DNA from: Neolecta irregularis DAH-3
Taxonomy: Eukaryota > Ascomycota > Neolectomycetes > Neolectales > Neolectaceae
NCBI GenBank assembly: GCA_001929475.1
Contig: LXFE01000138.1
Coordinates: 1-56,312, forward strand
DNA: 56,312 nt
Direction of reading: 5' to 3'
Position numbers and translations under genes: made by a program. Under the pieces are notes generated by a model. It worked only from the letters and a program-made list of their open reading frames with translations, was not told the DNA's origin and ran no database searches. Below are positions 1-11,610 of this stretch, piece after piece. The first letter of the stretch is position 1. Each line of letters begins with the position of its first letter.

Positions 1-1146
1 AACCATTCCCTATTCTACGACCTTAAGACTCAGCGGAGTATAGACCAGACCGGTCAAGTACTCACATTGTTATATATATATAACTTGAACGTGAAGACAC
101 AATCATGTGGTGAAGGTATAAATGGAATTTTGAGCATAAGACATGTATATCACGACGTGGGAAAGTACAATTTATATATAGATGTGTAGAAACTGACTCA
201 TTTCATCGTTACTCTCCCGGGACGATTTGAAATTGAGGTCGGAAAAATATGAGATTCTCGGAATATTAATCGCGAGTCACAAATTCATCAAGGTAAATTG
301 CACTACGGGCCGAGTATGAAGTCTGATTCCCGATTATTATACTTTGCAATTAACACGAGATCTAATAGGATTTCCGTTTAGGGACCTTTTAACAGTACCA
401 ATCATCCATCCCCAATTTGAATACTATTACAAATATGTCTGCGGCACCGTTTCTGCTAGTTATTACCGTGTGAAACAGACGTATCAGTGTGTTTTCGGCA
501 TAACAAACCGGACACTCCGAAATCGAGGGGCTGCAACCTCAACAACTCTATACCAACGGTTACAAAGGGAAAAGTATAAGCATGTAGAAGAGTTCACGCA
601 GAAAGCATGATGAGATTTATATAGATTATACTTCCACTCATCGAGCAAAGTTGCATCTGGTTATCTTCAATCAATAGTCCTTTCTTAGTATAGCTCTCTG
701 GAAGGAGAATGAGTCCCAAATTCCGACAGAATATGCATTACCTTCTATATAGGGTAACAGAACTTTAGACAAAATGAGGAACAAATTCCGGGTCCAGAAA
801 GTCTTTCGTCGTTGTCCACTATCGACGACCGACCGTTGATGGAGTTACGGCGGAGACATTCGATTTGAGCCTATCCCAAGATCCACTAAAGAAATCAAGT
901 TATCGGCTGTGCCAATCATGAAAATTTGGAAAATGATCACCTTAATCCGTTAAACTCCATTTTAATCGATGACTTCACTCCATTCCGCTTTCCTAGGGAT
1001 GGCGAGCGGCGCAATGTCTATAATATACGTGCTGATGGCTAGGCGTGGAGTAATAGATATAGTCGAGGATTATGCAGTACGAGCATGGATCTGAACGGCT
1101 CATATTCTAGCAGAAAGTTGATTCAAACGGGAGCTCGCACTGGGAA
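1..1146. other. no gene recognised
   Basis: AT-rich stretch with stops in all frames. The longest forward reading (344-610, 88 codons) shows no domain, low-complexity bias or splice pattern that I can tie to a family. It may hold the 5' exons or promoter of the RS-rich gene that follows. Confidence 0.4.
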
Positions 1147-1792
1147 TTGCCGCCAAGAGTTGGCGAATTAAGGAATTCTGAGCAAATTCGTCTGATTATG
1201 GCACAATCATCTCCGGGACCATCCACAAAGCAGATCGCTGCAGTAAACCCGTCGCAGGGGATCTCTACATCACCAAATTCAGCCCCCGCATCCCCTTTGA
1301 TCTTATGTCAGACTCCACAGTCAGCACAAGTGCAGACTATACAGGAAGAGAAAGCAACGCGGGACTATCGCTCCGTTGTCCCACAGTCAGCCATTGCTTC
1401 TGATGAAATATCATATACCTCTTGAAGGAAGAAAGTCTCGATCGCGGTAAGTCTCGCTCTCGTAGTCGCATCCGAGATCGTTCCCCAGAGATCGTCGTTC
1501 TAGTGAAGCAGGATGTCTGGCTTACTGAATGATTTGGCAGACTCCGATTGCTACATTTGGAGATCCCGAAAAGAATAAGAAGAAATCGAAAAAGGGTAAG
1601 AAAAGCAGGAAGCTCAGGAGCCGAAAAAGCACTGTATTAGCTATCCGGATCGACGACCAAAATGATATAGATTACAGTTCCGACAGCCCCGGTCCATCAT
1701 TATCGTCATCGTCATCGTCGAGTTCAGGTTCCGGTAGCAAGACGTCAGGCTCGTTCAGATCGCGGCGACAACATCGGCACAAACGTCCTTGA
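1147..1792 (+). CDS. disordered Ser/Pro- and RS-rich protein, fragmentary model
   Basis: Three open segments in different frames look like parts of one disordered protein. 1147-1425 is rich in Ser, Pro and Gln. 1426-1500 reads as an Arg-Ser stretch (RKSRSR, then GKSRSRSRIRDRSPE one base out of frame). 1529-1792 has a Lys-rich run (KNKKKSKKGKKSRK), an acidic patch, a poly-Ser run and a basic end (RSRRQHRHKRP). The frame changes could be short introns or a one-base indel near 1446; I could not settle the splicing. The 3' part has the same order (basic block, YSSD, poly-Ser) as the end of the next gene, so the two may be relatives. No function assigned. Start not determined. Confidence 0.35.
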
Positions 1793-2541
1793 ATGATCAC
1801 AGGGGTGTTTTTGCTAGACCGTCATAGTATAGTTGATAAGTCGGCGGAGCCCGGGCTAAAATATACTCCAAATCGGAACATTTGAACATCATACTTTATG
1901 AACTATCACAATTTATCGTAAACTGTTCCAGCGATAAGGACATCGTCATCCAGATGTCTAGCTTGTGTAAGTCTGAAAGGATTATATAACAACTGCTTTC
2001 AATCGATATTCGAAAGCCCTATATGGAAGTTAAAGTGCTCAGAAGAAACCACCCGGGCTTGCTTTAATGAAACCATATTCACCTGATTGGCTTTTCAAAA
2101 CCTGCTACCGGTAGCTAACTTGGAACCAGATACGTGTCGTCATCTGAACAAGCCAATTGTGCGTGCAAACGTGAACGCAAACCAGCATTTAGATTTCCTT
2201 AGGCTGTTCCCAGTCCAGCTTCATTCGACTCCTGAATCTCTTCAAAGAAGCTTGGAAGCTCCAGCTGGGATCGTGCTAAATTGCATGCGTGTTGCTTAGG
2301 GAAATGTGATCAATAAGCTCCCACTTGACTGGATACTTTTAGGTCATCCTTTATATAAAGGTCTGCCGCTGCCTTGCCAAATCTTCCAGAAATTCGTACA
2401 TTCCACTCTCAGTTTCACGAGACCAAGACTCCCTTGATCCATCGCTGAGATATCAAATTTGAGAGACATTTTACTTTGATATGGTAGTTGTAACGCTTCC
2501 GGTAGGTTGGCACAAGGTACGTTCTCTGATCCATTTGATCT

Positions 2542-4291
2542 TTGCTGACTTGTAGGGGTTCAGCACTCGCTGCAATCGCGAGTACTACAGTATGCTTCGA
2601 CACTCAAGGCTGCTACTTATCCGTAACAGTTTCGCCTCTGGGTAAAACGCAGTGGAATATTCCCAATAATTCCACCTTCCCAGCAGATGCTGAATTCATC
2701 CATTCGCCGACTGATAATCCTCAAGGCCATTTCTTTAATGGCCAGGCAAGATTAACGGCACCCTCCCCTCCATTGTCCCCCCCTCAATCGAGTCTCGTCT
2801 TGCCTGCAGTTGGAGCGACTCCTTCCCCTCGTACTCACTTATATACTGAGCCTCACCATCAGGCGCCTAGTCAGGCTTCTGAGCCAGTCACGCAGTGGGA
2901 AGTCCAAATCAAACACTCGCGAAATCAAACAGTTCCAGAAGTCTCCGCAACGGCACAGGCCCAGCAAGCCCAAGGATATCCGCAGCAGCCTCAATTCAAC
3001 TCGAACGGCTATTCCGGCAGGGATTTCAACTCGCCACCTCCTCTTATTGGCGCTCAGCAGTCCAGTGACACCTGGTATCCGCCTAATAATGTCCCACGAA
3101 ACTCGGGTTACGCATGGGATCAAACCCGAAGTTATACTCCGGCTCAGACTGCTCCAAACTACGCTCCTCAGAACCAGGGTCCACCTATGCAGCCTAGCAA
3201 TCAATACAACATTCCTGGGAACAATGTGCCCAACGTACAAGGCTACAACAGTCAACAGCATGCTCCCCAAGCTTACCCTGCTTCCCAGTATCAAACCAAA
3301 GCTCAGATTTCACCTCATCCTCCCACAGTACAAATAACTCAGCCTCAGCCTCCCTATGATACCCTTCCAGCGCATTCAAATGCATATGGCCAAAACCCAA
3401 ATGCCCAACAACCTCGCTACGATCGCGTCGGCGGAAGCAGTGGGTTTACCGTTGACGCTGGCCCATACAACGGGCCTTATGTTCAGCAGACCCATCGACC
3501 AGATGGGAACGATCGGCCGCTTGCTCCAGTTCCCACAGACTATTCAAACCTTCAAACACGACGAAATGGCAACATTGTGGATCCCGTACCGCGTACCGAC
3601 CAATTCCGTGACGAGGGGTTCACTAATCGTTCCTTTGAAACACCTTCTCCCCACAATCGACATGTTAGTACAGTTCCGGGTTCATTTCCGCCGACTCCTC
3701 CTCGACCCAAATACGACGGGGTGTATACATCCGAACCCCTTAGGCCTGATCACACATTAACGGTATATCGACAAACAAGCCCAGTTCCGCAGACCGTACA
3801 AGAAATGTCTGAAACGGTCCGGAGTCTTGAGGAAGATTTGGCCAATGCAAAACGAGATATCAACCGCATGTCTTACGCCCAACGTTCGCGGCCGACTTCT
3901 ATGATTGTTACCCAGCTTAGTGAATCATCCCACCCGCCGCCTCCTTCGGTTGAAAGTATAACCGATCCCGAAGATGACAGTCGGCTGAAGGGATTAGTTA
4001 GAGACCTAGCTGATCATACAATTGACGCATTTGATTCTTCGTCTACACGAGAAAAGAAGAAGAAGCGGCGGGTCAAGCTCGAGAAGCTTCAAAAAAATAA
4101 ACCCAAGGAACGGCGTCGTTCTCGACATACTTCTCGTACAGTCACCATCGAGGTATGTCCTGCTGATACAGCCTAGATTCACGAACTCAAAGCCGATCGG
4201 AGTATTCGAGTGATTCGTACAGCTCTTCTGAATCCTCTTCAGAGGAGGATACAGTCAAGGTCAAGAAAGGTATCTTTATTCCGGTTTCATA
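2542..4291 (+). CDS. Pro/Gln/Asn-rich disordered protein with basic RS-like C-terminus
   Basis: A 544-codon open frame runs from 2542 to 4176, but 2542 is not an ATG and the true start is probably in an upstream exon. The first 60 residues contain GKTQWNIP, like the second half of a WW domain, though the first half is not convincing. Residues about 60-400 are Pro, Gln, Asn, Tyr and Ser-rich. Residues about 415-440 form a short predicted coiled coil. The end is strongly basic (REKKKKRRVKLEKLQK, RRRSRHTSR). After a likely intron at 4153-4176, a Ser/Glu-rich tail (SDSYSSSESSSEEDTVKVKK) can be read to a TAG near 4289-4291, but the phase of that junction is not settled. Such architecture suits an RNA-associated scaffold; function is inference only. 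Confidence 0.5.
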
Positions 4292-4588
4292 GGACAGAAC
4301 GAAATCGAAGTCGGTCGGTCGGTGTCTGATGGGTCGATTTGCTGTTGGTTACGCGTGTCACATGTTATGTTACATATCAAAGAAGGATAGACTAACATAT
4401 AAATATATATAGTTGAGTTTATTTGTCTTTGTTGAAATTCACTTAGAGTGCCCGTTTATGCACTAAAGCTTTTGTCTCTGTAAAGCAATGCTACGGTGAT
4501 AATTTCTTCCTGGATAGGAAACTTGAACCATCTTAACTCTTATGGAGTTTGAATGCATTGCTTCGTCCTGAAAATTAACGTATCTTGG

Positions 4589-5554
4589 TGTAAGCATATA
4601 CCCTCGGGTAGAGCTCACCATTACGGACGGGAGGCTTGCAATAATATTGCGGCAATTTAATTTGTATTATATAAAGTAGTTAGGCGTTCATTACCTAGCC
4701 GAGTTCAGTCACTCGGGCTAGTATAATAAACCTGGTCTTATTCGAACTCGAGCTTCAACGCTTACACTTTATTCAACAAAAACTGGCCTTTTGCTACTCC
4801 GACTTCAGGGCTTGTAACACGCAGGCTGCAGTTGTAGCTTAAATGACTAGGATAAAAACGAGAAAACAGATTATTAGATTCCTTTGCTGGATGAATAGAG
4901 TATTATTCACTGGTCCTACAAGCAAGCACCTACAGGTCTACTTGTAGAAAACAGAAATAGCCGTGTCAGCTATAGAAACCTAGACGACCAAAGTAAAAGG
5001 AAAACAAGAGACCCCCTTTAAAATATCCTCCAAGTATTACTATATCATTTTTCGTACCACAGGCTCTAATTGCTCGTAGAATGCCTGAAAAATTCAAATT
5101 TAATTCGATAACGAGTGACACTCAGCATTCAAATTATAAACTATGCGCTTAGAAGTACGATAAGACCAAGTGCTATAACTAGCCTAAGTATTCGTACTTC
5201 TTACAAAGGGACATACCTAGCCTAAGTATTCTTCGCACTTGGCTAGGAATATTTCCGCCTTGATATACTTCCCGTCAAGCCACCTTGCCGTATTGATAAG
5301 ATATACCCAAAGGGTATATCCTTACACAAATGATCGGAGTTTGATTTCTATTCGCGGTCATGTTTCGCTAGAATTGGTAAGAGTTTTTGCAAGTGTTGGA
5401 GCACGAGTTCGAATAAGACCAGGTTTTATTATACAGCCTAACTGACTTGAGCTTCCGCTGAGGACATACCTAGCATAAGTGACTTGAACGCCGCAATATC
5501 ATTGCAAGCCTTCCTTCCGTAATGGTAAGCCATACCCGAGGGTATATGCTTACA
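4589..5554. mobile_element. 966-bp element with long imperfect terminal inverted repeats
   Basis: The outer 22 bases are perfect inverted copies: TGTAAGCATATACCCTCGGGTA at 4589 and its reverse complement ending at 5554. Homology between the arms continues inward, with gaps, for about 180 nt: the CCATTACGG and TTGCAATxATATTGCGGC blocks, then an 18-nt match (CCTGGTCTTATTCGAACT) near 4731-4748 against 5407-5424. The centre contains a further palindrome (ATACCCAAAGGGTAT near 5306) and no transposase frame. This fits a non-autonomous DNA transposon or foldback element. No clear target-site duplication is visible. Confidence 0.7.
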
Positions 5555-5877
5555 GTTTTGATCCTGCATAGCTTTCGCAACAAGACTACACTCGACCCTT
5601 GATACAATATATTTGTCAGTAGTTGATGAATCTCAGTATGGTTTGGTACACTGAAAACGCATCGAGGTGCAGCAAAAGCGGAGTTTTGGCTCTGATCTAT
5701 TGCGGAAATAGATTGGCCTTGTTATCTGTAGAAACAATCAAGTATTTTAAATGTATAGCCTGTATGCAAATATGCCTCAGCTCTTCTCCCCACTTTCAAC
5801 AAAACCCACGATTATGATCTGAACAATTTCACGGTCCTCCACAGAAAAAGTGATTTCACAATCTCACCTCCAAGCCA
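5555..5877. other. intergenic, nothing recognised
   Basis: Lies between the inverted-repeat element and the uL10m start codon and presumably carries the uL10m promoter. A 64-codon forward frame (5623-5817) has no recognisable features. Confidence 0.4.
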
Positions 5878-6614
5878 ATGCCGCCCCGTCTCTTTTACAT
5901 CTGTTCCCAAATTAGATCATGTAATACATATCCTGTTCGTCAAGAAACTCACCTCTAGATGCTACACAGACAAATCCGCCTTATCGACTTACAAAACCAT
6001 CAAATCTTCGAAAATCATATGTTTTTAACAGATATGTCAATTTACTGCTACAGTCAAAAGTACAACTTATAATACAACACAACAACTTGACGGCACGCGA
6101 ACATTTAAATTTTCGAAAGTCTCTAAGTTTGATAAATGCGAAAGCGACTGTTGTGAGAGCCGGAATTTTAGACGTGGCATATGGAGTAACTCATTTGATT
6201 CGAAAGGAAAACTGGAAAGGAGAATATGGTGATCTGTTGCTGGGGGAACGAGCAAAGAGAGTTCAGTTGCCAATTCAGTCGATTTTGCTTGGTCCGATAT
6301 GTCTTGTTACTTTGTCTGATTTTGTGCCATCGTCGATAAAAGCGATTATCAAGACACTTGCTTTCTCCAAAGGAAAGTTGATGTTGATAGGTGGTGTCAT
6401 TGAACATCAGACGTTTGACTCGTTTGAACTGGATGAAATGAAGAATTTGCCAGATTTGGAGAGCTTGCGAGGTCAGCTGTTGGGATTGTTAAGTTCATCA
6501 GGACAACAATTGGCTCATATTCTGGGTTCAACCCAGCAGATGCTTTGTTATGCATTGGAGACACATAAGATGAATTTGGAGGGGCTAAATAAAAAGACGG
6601 AGTGCTCAACGTGA
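5878..6614 (+). CDS. MRPL11: mitochondrial large-subunit ribosomal protein uL10m
   Basis: Exons 5878-5920 and 5959-6614 encode 232 aa; the 38-nt intron joins phase 1. uL10m forms the base of the L7/L12 stalk of the mitochondrial ribosome. Diagnostic family blocks are IIQHNNLTAREHLNFRK (about residues 58-74), KLMLIGGVIE and LPDLESLRGQLLGLLSS followed by QQLAHILGS. The N-terminus (MPPRLFYICSQIRSYATQ) is basic and hydroxylated like a mitochondrial presequence, and the ATG is the first in frame after splicing. The gene converges on CHO2 with 166 bp between stop codons. Family assignment is confident. Confidence 0.9.
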
Positions 6615-6780
6615 GGTTTTCTATGAATAGACACAGGAATATCAATATCTTGCTGATTAACAAACGTCATCACAAACGTCATCACAAAAACCCTTCTTTA
6701 CAAGTTTATAAATCACGCATGTATCAAATGCTCTTAATCAAAACATTGACCAACACCACCAAAACACTGGCGTACAACAT

Positions 6781-9718
6781 CTACGTTGATATGAACGGTT
6801 TCAACGCACCCTTTGCAGCACAAATCCTCTCTGCTAGACGCCCAATATCTCTAGCACCACATATCACTTCAATGCTGAATTCGATACCAAACCTAGTCTC
6901 ATTAGGCATTCTTAACAAAGAGGTGAACATACATTTCTTTAATCGCATATACTATCTTATTGGCGTCCTTTTCGGATATATCCTCGACATCCATACTGCA
7001 TGTTTGAAAAAGATGAAAGAGGTCTTTTTCGATGGCAGGCTTTTCATCTTTCTCACATTTGTGAACGTAGATTTCAAAAGGTTGCGAAATAGCCATGACA
7101 TTGTGTTTTCTGCAAAAGTTGATATATATTCATATAGCATGGGTCATACTTATCATGATGATATCGCACTTCCCAGACACCTTGTCTCCAAGGTAAGCGA
7201 TATCCTTTTAGAACAATATTTCCTTGTATGCCATCGTAAAACTCAATCGATTCATCGTCTTCATATCCACTGCTAGAAATGCCACTCCAGCATCCCTTAC
7301 TCCCAACCAAAGTAATCTCTCTCGATGAATTATGAGTAACTTCGTAAATACCGATCCAATCCTTCAAAGAATGATTCCCAGGTGCGGTCCAGGAGATCTT
7401 AATTGGTTCACCGATATGATACCTTTTTTGCGATGTTGTAATATGATATTTCTGAGGTTCTAGAAAAGAAAGATCACCACCTGCAATTTTTGTCAAAGCA
7501 AGCCTTCTGTAGCCAATTAACCAGGCCCGAGTTTCCCCCAGTATTTCAACAACGCTCTCTTTAGGAACGGCTAATCGTCAACCTTACAAAATCCGAGGAA
7601 ATCGTACCATGACTGTATGCCTCTTCGATTAGTTCTTTTGTCTCGCTAACAACTTTTCCGACTTTGAAGCTCACATTTACCAATTTCTGCTCCCATTCAG
7701 GCTTCAAGGCTCGCTTAATACCTTTTGTGAGGCCTGCATCCTTTCGGACTTGATCACCGTAGAGCTTCTCCATATGGGGCCTTGAAGGAACTCAGAATAA
7801 ACATGAGTGAGTTATCTTACCGTTCAACGAGCTGAATAAAAAAGATATTGCATATTTGTGACAGGAGTGCCATGGCGAAGATAAGTCTACTGTTGGTAAT
7901 AACTACACATCCCCAGAACGCAGCAGACCCTAACAGACGTTCTGGATTGTTCAGGTATCGATAGATTCCAGTGGATGAGAGTTTGGATTTTGGTGGGTAA
8001 AAGAAGTCGCCAAAAAACCATCCAAAATCACCAAGAGCATCGTGAATTGACCAGGATGTCCAGATTTGCAAGGCAATAAGCAGCTTGATTTCGTCAGTTT
8101 CGAAATCAGCATAACACAAGACGTACGACACCAATTGTCCAGCGCAGAAGAGAGAGTTTCCAATGATTATTACCAGAAAGACAAGTTAAAACTAGACTAG
8201 CCTGTTGTGGGTTAGCGCAAAATCGAGACCTAGTTAACTGACGAAGCTTGTGTAATTCAAGACCATACTCAAGTTGTAGATACTTGTCCAGTGTTTCCAT
8301 GCTTCTTTGTTGCTCTCGCCAATTTTCACGAAGTGCTTGGTCCAACTTTTAGATGTACTTTGTTTTCGCAGGACAAATCCCATTGCCCCGCTGTAAACAA
8401 GTCTCCAGAAGATGGCTTGTACTAGAAGGATATTACGAGGAAGGAATAGTGGCGATAAAAGGGTACATGCAGTAAGAACTGCTAGTGCCAGGTCAGAAGA
8501 GCGATGCAAATCAAAGTTCCGAAAAACCAAGAGTTCATGGTGGGATGTAGGCTCCGAAGTAACGAAACGACATCTATCTGGGTGAATATTATAGGTTTTT
8601 TCGATATCTGCTTGTTAAATGAAAAGGGTCTGAAACGTTCTACATACGTGGGTTCTCGACCAGTATAAGAAAGGAGAGCTGGCATATATGTGCAAAAAGC
8701 GAGACAAAGAGGACGAGGTATGACCCAGTAAGCAAACTCGCTCCCTAGAAAAATATCAACATCAATTGTAGGCGAGGACTGACGTAGTAACCGGAATAAC
8801 CAACCGAGTACATTGGATGCGGGGCCATCTCGAATACACCATCAAATGTGAGTTCCTTCTCGACAAGGAAGAAGAAATCTCCCCAATCTATCGAGTTGAC
8901 GAATCACTGAAAATAAGGGCATACACCAGGCATAGTCTTTGACAACTCTATGCGCATCTATCTTTACCCAAAGATTAAAGGCAAGAAGCAAAAGACCGGC
9001 TGAAAGTCTCAACCCATCAATCCAACAAAGCGTGAATCCTCTCGTCCTCCAACATACGGCGAAGAGAAAATAGCTGACAAGATCCTCGATGAGAACCAAA
9101 TCTACCAAGGCTCTGTATGCAAGCCAGGTATTGAACTCGAGTGGGGCCCTGTCAATATGGAAGCTCGGGTCCATCTTGCAGACAATTTGGTCTGTTACAA
9201 ATTTGGAGAAGGAAGATTTGCGGTCAAAGAGACCATACTGCTTTGCCCAGGAGACAAGCTTGCCTTTTGTCGACTGCACCGTAAGAAGATAGCCCAGGCC
9301 GAGGTTGTAGCAGAGTCTCCAGAACAAGAAACATCCGAGAAGGACACATTGTGCAGTTCGACGGGGCAACGAGGCCGCGAGAACAACCTGAACAGCGAAC
9401 AGGAGCAGGATGAAGATGTCCCAGAAAGACTTTGGCTGCCGCGGCGAGAGGATAGACGAGACGATGTCGGAGGTTTCAGGAACAGAGAAGACTAGTCATA
9501 TCAGCAGATGTTTTGGAAGGTTTGTCGATGCCTGTGCCATCTGGGGTTCGGCCGCTGGGAGAATCTGGAGTTTGAATGCTGGAAATAGCACTGCCATTTG
9601 CTCTTAGCCGCACAGGCGGGCAGTCCACAGCGGCAATGGCCATGGCGGTGCTATCTGCAGCACGGCTGCCCCTGCGAGGCGCTGCGGCACGTGTTTGCTG
9701 CCGGCCAGGTACTTGCAT
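6781..9718 (-). CDS. CHO2: phosphatidylethanolamine N-methyltransferase
   Basis: Integral ER-membrane enzyme that makes the first S-adenosylmethionine-dependent methylation of phosphatidylethanolamine toward phosphatidylcholine. Conserved Cho2 blocks are spread over many exons: [20 protein letters not shown] near the N-terminus, hydrophobic helices around 8850-9400, [15 protein letters not shown] (about 7990), [20 protein letters not shown] (about 7750) and a C-terminal beta-sandwich ([22 protein letters not shown]). The last introns are 7101-7139 and one reaching the KEMFGIEF junction near 6910; the stop is at 6781-6783. Exon 1 is 9532-9718. The next intron (9492-9531) starts GC rather than GT, yet splicing there gives the conserved DGTVFSVPE. 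It is divergent from ADE12 with a 184-bp shared promoter. Confidence 0.92.
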
Positions 9719-9902
9719 GTCGACGGGGATTAAAACACCACCTGCGTGTCTTGGAGAGGAGAAGAGAGTGGATTTACATGTGGCAATTGATAACAGTAGT
9801 TTATAAATAAGATAGTCGTGGAATTATTTTGCTTGGTAAGCCACTTCTTCCTTTTGCAACGCCGTCAGTCCTGATATCGGACATCCGATCAGCCTCCTCT
9901 CG
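9719..9902. promoter_or_regulatory. divergent promoter CHO2 / ADE12
   Basis: 184 bp separates the two opposed ATGs. I see no clear TATA box; a run of mixed AT sequence lies at 9790-9830. The two enzymes use different pathways (phospholipid and AMP synthesis), so shared control is only positional. Confidence 0.5.
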
Positions 9903-11364
9903 ATGACAAAATCCGGTGTCACAGTCGTTCTGGGCTCGCAGTGGGGTGATGAAGGGAAAGGAAAATTGGTTGACCTACTGTGCGACGAGGTCGATATCTG
10001 TGCTCGGTGCCAGGTTTTTTTCTTGCGCCACATGAAAAGTTGACTTTCTGGGGAGGAAATAACGCAGGCCATACCATCGTAGTCGACAATATAACTTACG
10101 ATTTTCATATTCTTCCATCGGGTAATGATCTTGTCCCATTTTCATAGCTGATATACATAGGACTTGTCAATCCTAATTGTGTCAACCTGATCGGCTCGGG
10201 AGTAGTCGTCCACATTCCTTCCCTCTTCTCCGAACTCGAAGCAATTCAAAAGAAGGGTCTCGATGCAACTGATCGACTATTTGTCTCAGATCGCGCTCAT
10301 CTGGTGTTCGATATTCATCAGTTGGTGGACGGTCTGAAAGAAGTTGAACTCGGCCGATCGAGTATCGGAACTACGAAGAAAGGAATCGGCCCAGCCTACA
10401 GCAGCAAAGCTTCACGAAGCGGCATTCGGGTCGAACATTTATACGACTGGCCACTCTTTGAAAGTCGCTTTCGGGACTTGGTTGCTTCCAGACATCGACG
10501 ATATGGCGACTTTGACTATGACGTTGAAGCTGAACTAGGACGATATAAAGTATGTCTTTCTTCAAATTTCTGTCTCATTCAAGGAATTCGCCAAAAAGCT
10601 AAAGCCATTTGTTATTGATGCGGTTCTTTTCATGCACAAATCAATTCAAGAGAAGAAACGAATCCTTGTAGAAGGAGCAAATGCTCTTATGCTTGATCTA
10701 GATTATGGAACCTATCCATATGTTACTTCTTCAAATACTTCTGCTGGTGGAGTTTGTACTGGCCTTGGCATTCCTCCTACAAAAATCACTAGAGTTATTG
10801 GCGTGGTCAAGGCCTATACAACGAGGGTTGGAAGCGGTCCCTTTCCCACAGAACAACTCAATGTATGCTGCTGCTCAAGCTACATCATTCAAATCTAGGA
10901 CATTGGAGGACATCTACAACAAGTAGGTCGCGAATGGGGCGTTACTACAGGCCGCAAACGTCGTTGTGGTTGGCTAGATCTTGTTGTTGTGAACTACTCT
11001 AATGCAATTAATGGATACACAAGGTATCTTTGTTCCCCTACTCGATACTAATATCAGTCTGAACATCACAAAATTAGACGTCCTTGATCAACTACCCTCG
11101 ATCAACATTGGTATTGCATACTTACATGATGGAAAAGAGCTTGTCTCAGTCCCTGCTTCCCTCCATGTACTTTCCAATTGTGAAGTCAAATACATCGCGT
11201 TACCTGGATGGCATACTCAAACTACTGGCTGCACTTCCTACTCAGAACTCCCCGAGAATGCCAAAGCTTTTATTGAATACATCGAAAAATTCTTAGATGT
11301 ACCAGTTGAATATGTTGGAGTCGGTCCGGGGCGGATGAGCATGCTCAAAAAGTCCTGCGATTAA
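9903..11364 (+). CDS. ADE12: adenylosuccinate synthetase
   Basis: Catalyses IMP + aspartate + GTP to adenylosuccinate in AMP synthesis (cytosol). Seen: [16 protein letters not shown] (P-loop and catalytic Asp), ICARCQ followed after an intron by [66 protein letters not shown], and the C-terminal [18 protein letters not shown] with a GPGR end. Introns of 34-40 nt are canonical (for example 10551-10584 before EFAKKLKP), except the first: starting at 10014 after CAG, it must end at 10051 to keep QGGNNAGHT, and there the sequence reads CTGG instead of a terminal AG. A single base change at 10050 would restore it. CTG clearly encodes Leu in VLGSQWGD. Confidence 0.93.
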
Positions 11365-11610
11365 CAAAATTGTGGTCTTGACTGTGGGCTTGATTTTTGT
11401 ATATTTCAATAAAGAGAAAGTTCCTTTCCATTTCAAGAGAATTAGACGATTGTGTATTCTCTGACTAACCACCCTCCGGTTTCGCGACAGATCCGATCCT
11501 CTTTTTCGATTGCCCCTTAGTTCTTCTTGCTCGTATGATATTTTAGTCGACGTTCATCGTTCGTTATACTTTAAAACTTTACACAAACGGTCACAATCTC
11601 AGTTGATATT

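Noticed and set aside
2810-3760. Long alternative-frame ORFs within the Pro/Gln-rich gene
   Set aside because: Shadows caused by low-complexity codons; composition (Leu/Ser/Arg runs) and lack of starts argue against coding.
9476-9810. Overlapping GC-rich open frames on both strands around the CHO2 start
   Set aside because: Only the minus-strand frame continues into conserved Cho2 sequence after splicing; the plus-strand frames are shadows.
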